Numbered from the stretch's first letter, positions 32,124-41,880 are shown. The stretch is 64,000 bases of DNA from Thermoleophilia bacterium (GCA_028285405.1 JANQPH010000032.1:52018-116017), one strand, 5' to 3'. Notes: a model not told the origin generated them from the letters alone. Program-made: numbers and translations.

Positions 32124-33478
32124 AGCTCGCGACTGAGCAGGTCGGCGTAGGTCTCTCTGCGGGCGACCACGCGCGCGTGCCCCTCGTCGACGAACACCAC
32201 GGCCGGGCGCGGCACGCCGTTGTAGTTCGACGCCATCGCGACCCCGTAGGCCCCCGTCGCGGGCAGGCAGATCAGATCCCCGGCAGCCACCTCGGGCAGG
32301 TGCGCCTCGCTGATCAAGACGTCGCCGCTCTCGCAGTGCTTGCCGACCAGGCGAACCGGCTCGACCGGCTCGTCGGCCGGCCGCGTGACCCGCAGGGCCT
32401 CGTAGGTCGCCCCGTAGAGCATCGGGCGCAGCAGGTCGCTCATGCCGCCGTCGACGCTCACATACCGCCGAACGCCGGGGATGTCCTTGACCCCTCCAAC
32501 CCGGTAGACCGTCACACCGGCCCTGGCGACCACGGCGCGCCCCGGCTCGATCGCGAGCCTCGGCATCGGGATTCCCTCGGCCGACCACGCGGCCCGTACC
32601 GCCTCGACGACCGTGGCGACGAACTCGTCGATGCTCGGCGGACGCTGGTCGCGGGTGTACGCGACGCCGAGACCACCGCCCATGTTGATCAGCCCGAGGT
32701 CCTCGGCCCCGACCTCGCGCGCGAGCCGGGCGAGGACCGCCGCCGCCGAGGGGAAGCCCGACAGATCGAGCAGCTGCGAGCCGATGTGGACGTGCAGCCC
32801 GCCCAGCTCGAGGCTCGGCGACTCGCGCACGCGCTCGATGGCCGCAGCCGCGTCGCCGCTCGCGAGCGGGAAGCCGAACTTCGAGTCGACCTGCCCGGTC
32901 GAGATGTACTCGTGCGTGTCTCCCGAGACACCGGGGGTCACCCGCACCAGCACCCGCTGCGTCACGCCCCGAGCCGCGGCGGCGCGCTCGAGACGATCGA
33001 GCTCGTCGAACCCGTCCAGGACGACCGCGCCGACCCGGGCTGCAAGCAGCTCCTCGATCTCCCGCTCGTCCTTGTTGTTCCCGTGCATGTAGATGCGGTC
33101 GGCGGGCACGCCCGCAGCGAGGGCCGCGTGCAGCTCCCCTCCGGAGGCCACGTCGACCGCCAGACCGGCCTCGTGCACGACGCGCAGCATCGCGAGACCC
33201 CAGTAGGCCTTGCTGGCGTAGACGACCTCCCCGCCGGGCGCGTGCCGCGACATGGCGTCGGCGAAGTCGTGCGCGGTGCGCCGCAGGTGCCCCTCGTCGT
33301 AGACGACCAGCGGGGTGCCGTGGGCGTCCGCCAGCTCGGCCAGGTCGCAGCCTCCGATCGCCAGGTGCCCGTCGGGGCCGATCTCGGCTGATGACGGAAG
33401 CACCTGCGCGTAGGCCGAGACCCCCGCGGCAGATGCCGGCTCCGGGCGCGCCAGCGGCGCCTCTTGCGATGGGCTCAT
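32120..33478 (-). CDS. lysA: Diaminopimelate decarboxylase LysA
   Basis: PLP enzyme converting meso-DAP to lysine, the last step of lysine synthesis. The 452-residue product binds PLP through K90 in VYASKAYW, and has the HIGSQ motif, the GGGLG phosphate loop, [11 protein letters not shown] and the active-site HCESGD. ATG at 33478. A TAGCGT hexamer ends 10 nt upstream, suggesting a nearly leaderless operon message. It drains the DAP pool that MurE needs, so operon control affects both wall and protein synthesis. Confidence 0.95.
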   Translation of the reverse strand: MSPSQEAPLARPEPASAAGVSAYAQVLPSSAEIGPDGHLAIGGCDLAELADAHGTPLVVYDEGHLRRTAHDFADAMSRHAPGGEVVYASKAYWGLAMLRVVHEAGLAVDVASGGELHAALAAGVPADRIYMHGNNKDEREIEELLAARVGAVVLDGFDELDRLERAAAARGVTQRVLVRVTPGVSGDTHEYISTGQVDSKFGFPLASGDAAAAIERVRESPSLELGGLHVHIGSQLLDLSGFPSAAAVLARLAREVGAEDLGLINMGGGLGVAYTRDQRPPSIDEFVATVVEAVRAAWSAEGIPMPRLAIEPGRAVVARAGVTVYRVGGVKDIPGVRRYVSVDGGMSDLLRPMLYGATYEALRVTRPADEPVEPVRLVGKHCESGDVLISEAHLPEVAAGDLICLPATGAYGVAMASNYNGVPRPAVVFVDEGHARVVARRETYADLLSREL

Positions 33479-33488
33479 CAGCCCGCGG

Positions 33489-33512
33489 ACGCTACCAAAT
33501 CGCCGCTACTGT
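33489..33512. promoter_or_regulatory. Back-to-back -10 boxes for lysA and the 33523 gene
   Basis: Minus strand: TAGCGT at 33494-33489, 10 nt before the lysA ATG. Plus strand: TACTGT at 33507-33512, 10 nt before the hydrolase ATG. Both fit the TAnnnT pattern seen before other leaderless starts in this window. The -35 regions are poor matches, so the call rests on spacing alone. Confidence 0.4.
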
Positions 33513-33522
33513 GCCGCACGTC

Positions 33523-34179
33523 ATGGAGTCGACGAACGTCCGAGTCGCGGCGGCGGACGGAACCGAGCTCGCCGCCTGCCATCTGCCGGCGCCCCGGGGT
33601 GCCCCCGGAGTCGTCGTGGTGCACGGCCTCGGCAGCCGCAAGGAGAACCACCTCGACTTCGCCGCGCTCGCCGCCGACCGGGGACTCGCGGTCGTGGCGG
33701 TCGACCTGCGCGGTCACGGCCAGAGCGCCGGCGCGCTCGGCCCGGGCATCCTGGACGACGTGCTGGCGGCTGTCGGTCTGCTCGAGGGTGCGGGCCACGA
33801 CCGCATCGGGCTGCGAGGCTCCTCGCTCGGCGGCTTCCTGGCGCTGCACGCGGCGGAGCGTCGTCCGGCCGTCCGTGCCGTCGTCGCGATCTGCCCGGCG
33901 ACCGCCGGCGGGCTGTCCCGCCGGCTCGGCGAGAGCTGGCCGGCGACGTTCGGCGAGCTCGGCGAGCGCCCGCTGCGCCCGGGCGTGGCCCGCGGCTACT
34001 GGCACGCTCGTGGCGACGAGCAGGTCCACTGGGCTGGCACGTTCGCCCTCGCAAACGCCTCGCCCCCGCCTCGCCGGCTGCGGATCGCGATGGGCGGCAG
34101 CCACCACAGCCTCCAGCACGATCCGCTCGTGCAGGAGGAGACGGTGAACTTCCTCGCGGCGAGCCTGGCCGCCCCGTGA
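33523..34179 (+). CDS. Alpha/beta hydrolase
   Basis: A 218-residue single-domain alpha/beta hydrolase of the dienelactone-hydrolase/acyl-esterase type. The oxyanion region is [12 protein letters not shown] (about 31-42), the nucleophile is S101 in GSSLGG, and the last catalytic His is in GGSHHSLQ near the C-terminus; no signal peptide is present. ATG at 33523 (a GTG four codons earlier is possible). It shares a divergent promoter region with lysA and a GTGA overlap with the uracil-DNA glycosylase gene. Substrate unknown. Confidence 0.82.
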   Translation: MESTNVRVAAADGTELAACHLPAPRGAPGVVVVHGLGSRKENHLDFAALAADRGLAVVAVDLRGHGQSAGALGPGILDDVLAAVGLLEGAGHDRIGLRGSSLGGFLALHAAERRPAVRAVVAICPATAGGLSRRLGESWPATFGELGERPLRPGVARGYWHARGDEQVHWAGTFALANASPPPRRLRIAMGGSHHSLQHDPLVQEETVNFLAASLAAP

Positions 34180-34850
34180 GCGGGCTGTCGGAGCTCGACG
34201 CCGAGGTCGTCGGCTGCCGGCGGTGCGCCCGGCTGGTGGCCTGGCGCGAGGAGGTCGCGGCGAACCCGCGCCGCGCGTTCGTCGGCCAGGCCTACTGGGG
34301 GCGTCCGGTGCCGAGCTTCGGTGACACCCATCCGCTCGTCCTCATCGTCGGGCTGGCACCCGCCGCCCACGGCGCGAATCGGACGGGCCGCATGTTCACG
34401 GGCGACCGAAGCGGGGACTTCCTCTACGCCTCGCTCCATCGGGTCGGGATGGCGAACCAGGCCGAGGCGACCGGGCTCGACGACGGGCTGGAGCTGATCG
34501 GATGCCGGATCACGGCGACGGTCCGCTGCGCGCCGCCCGCGAACAAGCCGACACCGGCCGAGCGGCGCAACTGTGCGGGCTATCTGGAGCGAGAGCTCGC
34601 GCTCTGCGCCGACGCGAGCGTCCTGGTCGCGCTCGGGGGGCTGGCCTGGGACGCCGTGCTGCGCATCCTCGGCCCGGTGCGCCCCAAGCCGCGATTCGGT
34701 CATGGCGCCGAGGTCGAGGTCGCCGGCCGGACGCTCCTCGGGTGCTTCCACCCCAGCCAGCAGAACACGTTCACCGGCCGGCTGACGCCGCCGATGATCG
34801 ACGAGGTGCTCGCCCGAGCGAAGGAGCTGGCCGGCTCAGCCGCCCCGTGA
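34176..34850 (+). CDS. Family 5 uracil-DNA glycosylase (UDGb)
   Basis: Base-excision repair enzyme removing uracil and other deaminated bases from DNA. The 224-residue product has the UDGb motif [20 protein letters not shown] (about 59-78), the second active-site region [11 protein letters not shown] near the C-terminus, and cysteines C14, C17 plus two more near 118 and 133 that fit the family's iron-sulfur cluster. GTG at 34176 overlaps the hydrolase stop. Its last 15 nt overlap the convergent phosphoribosyltransferase gene. Confidence 0.9.
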   Translation: MSGLSELDAEVVGCRRCARLVAWREEVAANPRRAFVGQAYWGRPVPSFGDTHPLVLIVGLAPAAHGANRTGRMFTGDRSGDFLYASLHRVGMANQAEATGLDDGLELIGCRITATVRCAPPANKPTPAERRNCAGYLERELALCADASVLVALGGLAWDAVLRILGPVRPKPRFGHGAEVEVAGRTLLGCFHPSQQNTFTGRLTPPMIDEVLARAKELAGSAAP

Positions 34851-35501
34851 GGCCGCGAGCAGCCGCTCGACCTCGGCCTCGGGCACCTGGTCGAACCGCT
34901 CGTACCACACGCTGACCGCCCGAAAGTGCAGCGCCTCGACGACGCAGACGACCGCGTCGGCCTCCTCACGCAGCTCGCGGGCGCCGTCCACCGACGAGAC
35001 GGGCACACCAACCACCACCCCATCGGCACCCGCCGCACGGGCCCACCGGCATGCGGCCACCATCGTCGACCCCGTCGCGAGGCCGTCGTCGACGAGCACA
35101 CACACCCGGCCGCGCGGGTCGATCGGATCCGCCCTCGCGTGCAGCCGAGCGTCGAGCTCGGCCGCCTCGGTCCGCCGAAGCTCGACGAGATCGCGAATCG
35201 ATGCTTCGAGCACGCGGTCCTCGCGCCCCGCCAGCCGCACAACCGGGGGCCCGTTCGCCGCCACGGCCCCGAGCGCGAGCTCGGGCTGCAGCGGATGGCC
35301 GATCTTGCGCACCGCCACGGCGTCGAGCTCCACGCCGTGCACCCGCGCGACCTCGGCCGCGACCGGGACGCCACCACGGGCGAGCCCATACACCACGTTC
35401 ACCTCGGGGGCTCGGGCCGAGATCGCCTCGGCGAGCCGCCGGCCGGCCTCCGCGCGGTCGCGGAACAGCGGCGGTCGTTGCCCGGCAGCTCCTGGATCCA
35501 T
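34836..35501 (-). CDS. Phosphoribosyltransferase family protein
   Basis: A 221-residue type I phosphoribosyltransferase fold. The PRPP-binding loop [15 protein letters not shown] (about 134-148) is clear, and the N-terminal [16 protein letters not shown] supplies the hood region. Such stand-alone proteins are often annotated as dienelactone-hydrolase-associated phosphoribosyltransferases; the substrate is unknown. The ATG at 35501 lies 5 nt after a TACCGT hexamer (35512-35507), suggesting a leaderless message. Convergent with the glycosylase gene, 15-nt overlap. Confidence 0.82.
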   Translation of the reverse strand: MDPGAAGQRPPLFRDRAEAGRRLAEAISARAPEVNVVYGLARGGVPVAAEVARVHGVELDAVAVRKIGHPLQPELALGAVAANGPPVVRLAGREDRVLEASIRDLVELRRTEAAELDARLHARADPIDPRGRVCVLVDDGLATGSTMVAACRWARAAGADGVVVGVPVSSVDGARELREEADAVVCVVEALHFRAVSVWYERFDQVPEAEVERLLAASRGG

Positions 35502-35555
35502 GGTCCACGGTAGCCTCCCGACCGGATCGGGGATCGAGCGACCGAAGGAGACCCG

Positions 35556-36104
35556 ATGAGGCGCAGGATCGTCATGGGCGCCCTGGCCGCCGCGCTCGGC
35601 GCGGCCGTGCTCGCGGGAGCCGCGTGTGGCGGCTCGAGCGACTCGGGCGACGACCCGGAGGCGACGACCGAGGTCGAGGCGACCGTCGAGACCGATGGCA
35701 CGACCACGGACGAGCTCGGCGGCATCGTCGCCAACTCCCCCGCGAGCATCGTCGTCTCGCCCCAGTCCGGCGACGGGAGCCAGGTGACCGTCGACGAGGT
35801 CGACCTCCCCGCGCCCGGGTTCGTGCTCGTCCTCGACCCGACCACCGAGGTGATCGGCGAGCTCGGTCAGGTCATCGGGGTGTCGGAGCTGCTCCCGGCC
35901 GGGGTCTCGTCGGACGTCGCGGTGGCGCTCGATCCCCCGCTCGCGGCGACGGGGACGCTGTTCGCGGAGCCGCACGTGGACTCGAACCAGAACGGGGTCC
36001 TCGACTGGGACCCGGTGAACGGCCCGGTCACCGACCTCGCGACCCTCCCCGAGACCGGCTCGACGATCAAGACGTTCGCGGAGTTCGAGTACACCGTCGA
36101 GTGA
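35556..36104 (+). CDS. Secreted lipoprotein with DUF7282-like domain
   Basis: A 182-residue exported protein. The N-terminus MRRRIVMGALAAALGAAVL is a signal peptide and C24 in GAACGGSS is the probable lipidation site, although the residue at -3 is Gly rather than Leu. A Thr/Glu/Asp-rich linker is followed by a beta domain starting SIVVSPQSGDGSQVTVDEVD, which resembles DUF7282 domains. GAAGGAGA precedes the ATG at 35556. It stands between two minus-strand genes. Function unknown, likely on the cell surface. Confidence 0.75.
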   Translation: MRRRIVMGALAAALGAAVLAGAACGGSSDSGDDPEATTEVEATVETDGTTTDELGGIVANSPASIVVSPQSGDGSQVTVDEVDLPAPGFVLVLDPTTEVIGELGQVIGVSELLPAGVSSDVAVALDPPLAATGTLFAEPHVDSNQNGVLDWDPVNGPVTDLATLPETGSTIKTFAEFEYTVE

Positions 36105-36119
36105 CGGTGGGCCGGCTGC

Positions 36120-37397
36120 CTACAGGTAGCCGAGCGGGTTGACGGCGCCGCCGTTCACCCGCACCTCGAAGTGCAGGTGGACGCCCGTCGAGTTGCCGGT
36201 CGTGCCCATGCCGCCGACGCTCGTGCCCTGGCTCACCGACTGCCCCACGCTCACGCCGATGCTCGAGAGGTGGGCGTAGGCGGTCGAGATCCCGCCTCCG
36301 TGGTCCAGCACGACGATCTGCCCGTAGCCCCCCTGCCAACCGGCCAGGATCACGGTTCCCGCTGCCACGGCCGCGATCGGCGTCCCGCTCCCGCCCGCGA
36401 TGTCGATGCCCTCGTGCATGCGCCCCCAGCGCGGGCCGAATCCCGAGGTGAGCGTGCCGTTGACCGGCCAGATGAATCCCGCGGAGCTCGCCGGACCCGT
36501 CGACGGAGCCGGGCCGGTCGGCGCGACCTGCGTCGCCTGCTGGCCCTGGGCGGCGACGATCTTCGCGCCCAGCGCCGCGGATCGACGCTGCAGATCGCGG
36601 GCCTCGGCCTCGATGTTCTCCCGGGTCCCGCGGGCCTGGGAGAGCAGCTGCCTGCGCCCGTCGCGGAGGCGATCCTTGACCGACACCTGCCGCTCGAGGT
36701 CCGCCGCGGCGGCGCGGGCCTCGGCGGCGGCCTGCTCGGCCTCTCTCTCGGCCACGGCGACATCGGCGCGCACCCGCGCGATCAGCTCCTTCGTGCGCTC
36801 CGACTCGTCCCGATACCGCTCCACCGAGCCGACGAGCTTGCGGTCGGTCTCGACGACGCGCTCGAGCGCCTCGACGGACTCGATGGCTCCGGTGACGCTG
36901 TCGGACTCGATCAGGACCAGGATCGGATCCGGCTCGCCACGGATGTAGACGTCCCGCAGCCGCTGCGCGAGGAGCACCCGCCGCTCGACCAGCGTGTCCT
37001 CCGCCTCGGCCAGCCGCTGCTTCTCGATCTCGAGCCGCTCGGTGAGCGCGTTCAGGCGCTCCTCGAGCTGCGCCGCCCGCGCCTCGGCCGCCTCACGGCG
37101 AGAGCGGAGCGGTGCGAGCTCGACCTCGAGCGCCCGGATGTCCTCGTTGAAGGCCTGGACCTGACCGGTCAGCACCTGCTCGCGGGACCGCGCGTTGCCG
37201 AGGCGAGCCTCCGCCCGGCGCAGGCGCTCGTCGACGTCCTCCTTCTGCTCGGAGGCGGACTGCGCGAAGCCTTCGTTGGCGGCGATCCCACCGACGATGG
37301 CTGCGCCAAGACCAATGGAGGCCGCGGCGACGAGCGCAACACCACGGGCCCTGATTCGTGATCGAACGTGCAGGACGGTGCGCCTCCGGCAAATCAC
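36120..37397 (-). CDS. EnvC/NlpD-like M23 peptidase with coiled coil
   Basis: A 425-residue exported protein: signal or anchor helix (about 18-42), a long coiled coil (about 50-290, Glu/Arg/Ala-rich), a Pro/Ser/Thr linker and a C-terminal LytM/M23 domain (about 312-425). Zinc motifs are MHEGID, TAYAHL and VHLHFEV, all intact, so it should be an active endopeptidase. The layout matches PcsB/EnvC-type hydrolases controlled at division by FtsEX; ftsEX is not in the window. GTG start at 37397; a good promoter lies 28-55 nt upstream. Confidence 0.88.
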   Translation of the reverse strand: MICRRRTVLHVRSRIRARGVALVAAASIGLGAAIVGGIAANEGFAQSASEQKEDVDERLRRAEARLGNARSREQVLTGQVQAFNEDIRALEVELAPLRSRREAAEARAAQLEERLNALTERLEIEKQRLAEAEDTLVERRVLLAQRLRDVYIRGEPDPILVLIESDSVTGAIESVEALERVVETDRKLVGSVERYRDESERTKELIARVRADVAVAEREAEQAAAEARAAAADLERQVSVKDRLRDGRRQLLSQARGTRENIEAEARDLQRRSAALGAKIVAAQGQQATQVAPTGPAPSTGPASSAGFIWPVNGTLTSGFGPRWGRMHEGIDIAGGSGTPIAAVAAGTVILAGWQGGYGQIVVLDHGGGISTAYAHLSSIGVSVGQSVSQGTSVGGMGTTGNSTGVHLHFEVRVNGGAVNPLGYL

Positions 37398-37424
37398 GGG
37401 GCGGGGACGATCTGGGCGGGCGCA

Positions 37425-37452
37425 ACAGTACTAGCGGCCTCGGCGAGCCCAA
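37425..37452 (-). promoter_or_regulatory. Promoter of the EnvC-like gene
   Basis: Minus strand -35 TTGGGC (37452-37447), 16-bp spacer, -10 TACTGT (37430-37425). Predicted start point about 37418, 20 nt before the GTG start. It separates the peptidase gene from the upstream cytochrome c genes. Confidence 0.5.
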
Positions 37453-37493
37453 GCCTGCCGGGTTTGACCTGCAACGAGCGGCTTTCGCGGGGT

Positions 37494-37859
37494 CTACTTC
37501 CGCTCGCGATCGGGGGCGTCCGCGGACGCCTCGGGCGCGGCCGTCTCGGCGGTCTCGGACGCGGTCGGCCGGGAGTCGGCCCCGAGCGCGTCCAGCCGCC
37601 GCATGAGCGCAACGGCCCGCGTGCGCTCGTCGCGGTTGAGCGTCTCGAAGTCCTCGTCGGACAGGCCACCGGACCGGTGGTCCTGCTCGATCTCCCGAAT
37701 CGCCTCCAGCGACACCTCGAGCTGCTCCTCGAGCCGCGCCCGCCGACCAGTGGGAGCCGCGCCGTCTCCGGAATCGCTTCGCCGCAGGAGCGGCCACGCC
37801 ACCGCGATCCCGACGCCCACCGCGAGCGCCGCCGCGACCAGGACAATCGTCACGTCCAC
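37494..37859 (-). CDS. CcmI-like cytochrome c biogenesis protein (short form)
   Basis: A 121-residue membrane-anchored protein: one N-terminal helix (about 4-24), then LEEQLEVSLEAIREIEQDHRSGGLSDEDFETL (about 43-74), the pattern found in the N-terminal part of CcmI/CycH. The tetratricopeptide part of proteobacterial CcmI, which holds apocytochrome, is missing. GTG at 37859 overlaps the ccmF stop as TAGTG. It ends the ccmE-ccmF-ccmI operon. Confidence 0.75.
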   Translation of the reverse strand: MDVTIVLVAAALAVGVGIAVAWPLLRRSDSGDGAAPTGRRARLEEQLEVSLEAIREIEQDHRSGGLSDEDFETLNRDERTRAVALMRRLDALGADSRPTASETAETAAPEASADAPDRERK

Positions 37860-39859
37860 TACGGGTTCGCCGCTGCCTTGTCGTCAGCCGGCGCGCGCAC
37901 GCTCTGGGTCACGCGGCGCATGACGCCGCTCGGCCAGATGCCGATCAGGCCGCCGATGACGATGAGCAGGCAGGAGGTCCAGATCCACGAGACGAGCGGA
38001 TTCACGAAGACCGAGAATCGGGCCGTGCCGTCCTCGGTGAGACCCGCCAGGACGATGTAGAGATCGCGCGTCGGACCCGAGTCGACCGCGACCTCCGTCG
38101 AGCGCTGCTCGTCGGCGAAGAAGAACCGCACCGACGGGTCCATCGTGCCGATGCGATCGCCGTCCTTGAACACCCCGAGCTTCACGCTCACCGTGCCGGC
38201 GTGCTCGTCCGCGCCGCGCGATGCCTCCTCGTAGCGGAACTGGTATCCGTCGACCTCCCCGATCTCCCCCCGCTGCAGCGAGAAGTCCCCCTGCGAGGCG
38301 AACGCGGACGATCCGGCGAGGCCCACGAACAGGACCGCGACGCCGATGTGGACGATGTACCCGCCGTAGCGGCGCCGGTTGCGGGACACGATCGAGGCGA
38401 GCGCCCCTGGCCACGAGATCCCACCGAGGGCATGGCGGACCTTCATTCCGCGCCAGAACTCGCCCCCCACCGAGCACACCACGAAGGCGGCCGCCATGAA
38501 GACGCCGGCCGCGAGCGGGCTGTCCCACGCGTCGGTGAACGCGAGCAGGCCGAACCCGACGACGATCGCGATCGCGATCGGCCACCAGAACTTCCCCCAC
38601 AGCTGTCGCAGCGACGCCTTGCGCCACGGGATCAGCGGGCCGACGCCGGTGAGGACGAGGATCGCGAGCCCGATGGGAACGGCGACCTGGTCGTAGTACC
38701 CCTGGCCGACCGTGATCCGGGTGCCCCGAGCGGCCTCCGACAGAATCGGGAACACGGTGCCCCAGAAGACGGCGAAGGCGAGCCCGACGAGGAGCAGATT
38801 GTTGAAGAGGAAGATCCCCTCCCGGCTGACGTAGCTCTCGAGCGAGTGCCTGCTGCGCAGCATCGGAAGGCGGTAGACGATCAGCGCCGCGCTGACCGTC
38901 AGGACAACGGCGATGAACGCCAGGAACCACGGACCGAGCGTCGACTCGCCGAACGCGTGCACGGACGCGACGACACCGGACCGAGTGAGGAACGTCCCGA
39001 ACAGCGCCAGCGAGAACGTCAGGACGACGAGGATCATGTTCCAGACGCGGAGCATCCCCCGCCGCTCCTGGACCATCACCGAGTGGATGAAGGCGGTCGC
39101 GACGAGCCACGGCATGAACGCCGCGTTCTCGACGGGATCCCAGGCCCAGTAGCCGCCCCAGCCGAGCTCCTCGTACGCCCAGCGGGATCCGAGCAGGATC
39201 CCGACGCCGAGGAACAGCCACGCCACGACGGTCCACTTGCGGATCGCCGTGATCCAAGACGCGTCGAGGCGCCCGGTCACGAGCGCGGCGATCGCGAACG
39301 CGAACGGGATGGCGAGCCCCACGTACCCGAGATAGAGCAGGGGCGGGTGGCTCACCATGTAGGGGTTCTGCAGCAGCGGATTGAGGCCGCGACCCTCCTC
39401 GGGCACGAGCGCCAGCGCCTCGAACGGGCTCGTGACGAAGCTGAGCAGGATCGTGAAGAAGATCCCGATGGCCATCAGGACCGCGATCACGACGGGCATC
39501 AGCTCGCGGTGCTTGTCCCGGTTCTGCCAGACGACGAGCGCCGAGAAGGCGGAGAGGATCCACGCCCAGAGCAGCAGCGAGCCGGCCTGAGACGCCCATA
39601 GCGCCGAGAGCTTGAACTGGAAGCCGAGGGTGCTCGACGTGTATTCGGCGACGTTCCGCAGCTCGAAGTGATCCGTGGTGAGCGCGAACCACATCACCCC
39701 CATCGCCGCGGAGATGAGGGCGAAGAAGCCGTAGGCGCCGCGCTCAGCGCTGGCGAGGTTCCGCCGGCGATGCGCGGAGCGCGAGCTGAGCGCGACGACG
39801 AGCGCGTAGATCGCGCACGCCAGCGCCAGGATCAGAATGCTCCGTCCGAGAAGGCTCAC
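37859..39859 (-). CDS. ccmF: Cytochrome c heme lyase subunit CcmF
   Basis: Integral membrane subunit of the System I heme-ligation complex. The 666-residue protein has many helices, the tryptophan-rich WWD region WGGYWAWDPVENAAFMPWL (about 234-252) that contacts heme, and conserved histidines such as in MVSHPPLLYLGY. GTG at 39859, 36 nt after ccmE. ABC transporter and CcmC genes are not in the window. Together with ccmE this shows that the cell makes c-type cytochromes by System I, not the ResBC system common in Gram-positives. Confidence 0.94.
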   Translation of the reverse strand: MSLLGRSILILALACAIYALVVALSSRSAHRRRNLASAERGAYGFFALISAAMGVMWFALTTDHFELRNVAEYTSSTLGFQFKLSALWASQAGSLLLWAWILSAFSALVVWQNRDKHRELMPVVIAVLMAIGIFFTILLSFVTSPFEALALVPEEGRGLNPLLQNPYMVSHPPLLYLGYVGLAIPFAFAIAALVTGRLDASWITAIRKWTVVAWLFLGVGILLGSRWAYEELGWGGYWAWDPVENAAFMPWLVATAFIHSVMVQERRGMLRVWNMILVVLTFSLALFGTFLTRSGVVASVHAFGESTLGPWFLAFIAVVLTVSAALIVYRLPMLRSRHSLESYVSREGIFLFNNLLLVGLAFAVFWGTVFPILSEAARGTRITVGQGYYDQVAVPIGLAILVLTGVGPLIPWRKASLRQLWGKFWWPIAIAIVVGFGLLAFTDAWDSPLAAGVFMAAAFVVCSVGGEFWRGMKVRHALGGISWPGALASIVSRNRRRYGGYIVHIGVAVLFVGLAGSSAFASQGDFSLQRGEIGEVDGYQFRYEEASRGADEHAGTVSVKLGVFKDGDRIGTMDPSVRFFFADEQRSTEVAVDSGPTRDLYIVLAGLTEDGTARFSVFVNPLVSWIWTSCLLIVIGGLIGIWPSGVMRRVTQSVRAPADDKAAANP

Positions 39860-39895
39860 GTCAGCTCCGTGGGCCGGGTCGCGCCGGCGGGTCGG

Positions 39896-40378
39896 CTATA
39901 CGGGGCCAGCTGCGCCCGGCATGGCCTTGCCCGGGGCACTGGGGTGCCCGGGAGGCGGATTGGCCGGTGCCAGGGTCTGGTTCGGATCGTCCGTGAACTT
40001 CGACGGGCAGAGTGCAACGAGCGAGTTTCGCTCGGCCACGAACGTCCCGTTCTCGAGCTTGCCGGTGACGACGATCTCCCGACCGGCGCGGAACGTGTCG
40101 GGCACCGTCCCGCTGTACTGAACCCGCACGACCTTGCCGGGGTTGTCCTTGTCGCGGACGTCGAAGGTCAGCCCGGCCTCGCTCTGCGCGCGCCCGGCGG
40201 CATCGGAGGTGACACCGGGCTGCACGATGCCGTTCAGCCGGTAGGTCGTGCCGTCGGCGGCGAGCTCTCCCGGCGACGCGTATGTCTCGAGTGCGCCACC
40301 GAAGCTCGTCCAAGCGAGCCAGCCGCCGAGCCCGACCGCCAGCGCAATCGCGACGATGAAACGAGCTCGAGACTTCAC
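39896..40378 (-). CDS. ccmE: Heme chaperone CcmE, Cys-type variant
   Basis: Membrane-anchored periplasm-facing heme carrier. The product of about 160 residues has one N-terminal helix (about 6-22) and an OB-fold with YRLNGIVQPG, FDVRD and VQYSGTVPDTFRAGREIVVTG. The heme-binding His of proteobacterial CcmE is replaced by C124 in ALCPSKF, as in the CxxxY variants known from archaea and some Gram-positives; here the Tyr position is Phe. A TAGGGT -10 box (40391-40386) ends 7 nt before the GTG at 40378, favouring that start over the GTG at 40387 and a leaderless message. Confidence 0.88.
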   Translation of the reverse strand: MKSRARFIVAIALAVGLGGWLAWTSFGGALETYASPGELAADGTTYRLNGIVQPGVTSDAAGRAQSEAGLTFDVRDKDNPGKVVRVQYSGTVPDTFRAGREIVVTGKLENGTFVAERNSLVALCPSKFTDDPNQTLAPANPPPGHPSAPGKAMPGAAGPV

Positions 40379-40521
40379 GAGGGCCACCCTACCAGCGGTC
40401 CCTGCAGCTTCCGTCCCGGGTCGTCTGGGCATTCCGTCCCCACGTGCCGGAGTACCCTCCCGACCGGCGGTCGGATTCGGGCCGCACGCCCGGCCGCCGT
40501 GATCCCCCTCGGAGGGGCCAG

Positions 40522-41880
40522 ATGACCGAGGTCAAGGAGGCGCGTCCCGGCGCCGAGGAGATCGAGGCGCTCGCCGGACAGGGCGACGCGCTCGCGCTGC
40601 ACGCAACGATCACGCGCGCGAAGCGCACCGAGGTCGCCGAGGCGATCACCCGGCTGCCGCCGTCGGAAGGCGCGGTCGTCTTTCGCCTGCTCCCGAAGAC
40701 GCGCGCGATCAAGGTCTTCGAGACGCTCGACTGGAGCGTTCAGCAGGAGCTGCTCGCGGCGATGCGCGACAGCGAGGAGGTCAGGAGCCTCGTCGAGGAG
40801 ATGGACCCGGACGACCGGGCGCGCCTGATCGACGAGGTCCCCGCCGGGGTGGCGCGGCAGCTCATGGCCGGGCTCAGCCCCGACGAGCAGGAGATGACCC
40901 GGCGCCTGCTCGGCTACCCAGACGAGTCGGCGGGCCGGATCATGTCGCCGGAGTTCGTGCACCTGCGCGCCCCGGACAGCGTCGAGACGGCGATGCGACG
41001 GGTGCGCGCGCAGGGAGCCGACGCCGAGACGATCTACGCCCTCCCGGTCACCGACGAGGAGTGGCACCTGGTGGGGGTGGTCTCGCTTCGTGACCTGATC
41101 CTCGCCGACCCCGAGCAGCGGGTCGGACAGCTGATGACGGCCGACGTCATTCGCGTCCGGGTCGACACCGACCAGGAGGTCGCGTCGCGGCTCATGCAGG
41201 AGGCCGACCTCATCGCGCTGCCCGTCGTCGACTTCGAGAACCGGCTGGTCGGAGTGATCACCGTCGACGACGCGATGGAGATCCTCGAGGAGGAGGAGAG
41301 CGAGGACATCGCGCGCGGAGGTGGGAGCAACCCCCTCGACCGGCCGTACCTGGCCAACCCCGTCTGGCGGGTCGTGCGCGCGCGCCTTCCGTGGCTCGCG
41401 GTCCTCATGGTCCCCGCCACGCTGACCGCGGTCGTGCTCGCCGGCTTCGAGGACACGCTCGAGAGCGTTGCGAAGCTCGCGTGGTTCGTGCCGCTCCTGA
41501 TCGGCACGGGCGGGAACGCGGGCTCCCAGGCGGCGACGACGGTCGTGCGCGCGCTCGCGCTCGGCGAAGTCCGATTTCGCGACCTCCCCCGGGTCGCCGG
41601 GCGCGAGATCCTCACCGGCGCGCTGATCGGAATCGGCCTGGGGATCGTCACGTTCCTCGTCGCGTGGCCGCTCTTCGACCCGAGCCTGGCATGGGTACTC
41701 GCCATCGCGCTCGCCCTCATCGTCACCTGGGCGACGCTCGTGGCGGCGCTGCTGCCGCTGCTGGCAAAACGCCTCGGCGCCGACCCGGCCCTGGTCAGCA
41801 CCCCCTTCGCCACGGTGATCATCGACGCGACGGCGCTCGTGATCTACCTCGGGATCGCGCAGCTGATCCTGGAGGTCTAG
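40522..41880 (+). CDS. mgtE: Magnesium transporter MgtE
   Basis: Mg2+ channel with cytoplasmic gating domains. The 452-residue product has an MgtE N domain (about 5-130), two CBS domains (about 135-260), a connecting helix and a five-helix pore domain (about 290-450) with the signature PLLIGTGGNAGSQAATTVVRALALG. GGAGGGG precedes the ATG at 40522. It is transcribed alone, divergent from ccmE. I see no M-box-like riboswitch in the 143 bp upstream. Confidence 0.94.
   Translation: MTEVKEARPGAEEIEALAGQGDALALHATITRAKRTEVAEAITRLPPSEGAVVFRLLPKTRAIKVFETLDWSVQQELLAAMRDSEEVRSLVEEMDPDDRARLIDEVPAGVARQLMAGLSPDEQEMTRRLLGYPDESAGRIMSPEFVHLRAPDSVETAMRRVRAQGADAETIYALPVTDEEWHLVGVVSLRDLILADPEQRVGQLMTADVIRVRVDTDQEVASRLMQEADLIALPVVDFENRLVGVITVDDAMEILEEEESEDIARGGGSNPLDRPYLANPVWRVVRARLPWLAVLMVPATLTAVVLAGFEDTLESVAKLAWFVPLLIGTGGNAGSQAATTVVRALALGEVRFRDLPRVAGREILTGALIGIGLGIVTFLVAWPLFDPSLAWVLAIALALIVTWATLVAALLPLLAKRLGADPALVSTPFATVIIDATALVIYLGIAQLILEV

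Noticed and set aside
28401..32150. A very long open frame (about 1,250 codons) on the plus strand, antisense to folP-thrB-thrC-hom
   Set aside because: It is an Arg/Pro/Ser-rich shadow of well-conserved enzymes on the other strand, produced by high GC content that removes stop codons. Similar antisense frames over ccmF (38201-39601) and murE/ftsI (12618-14756) were left out for the same reason.
40379..40521. Possible magnesium riboswitch upstream of mgtE
   Set aside because: At 143 bp the gap could hold part of an M-box, but none of its conserved blocks can be seen.
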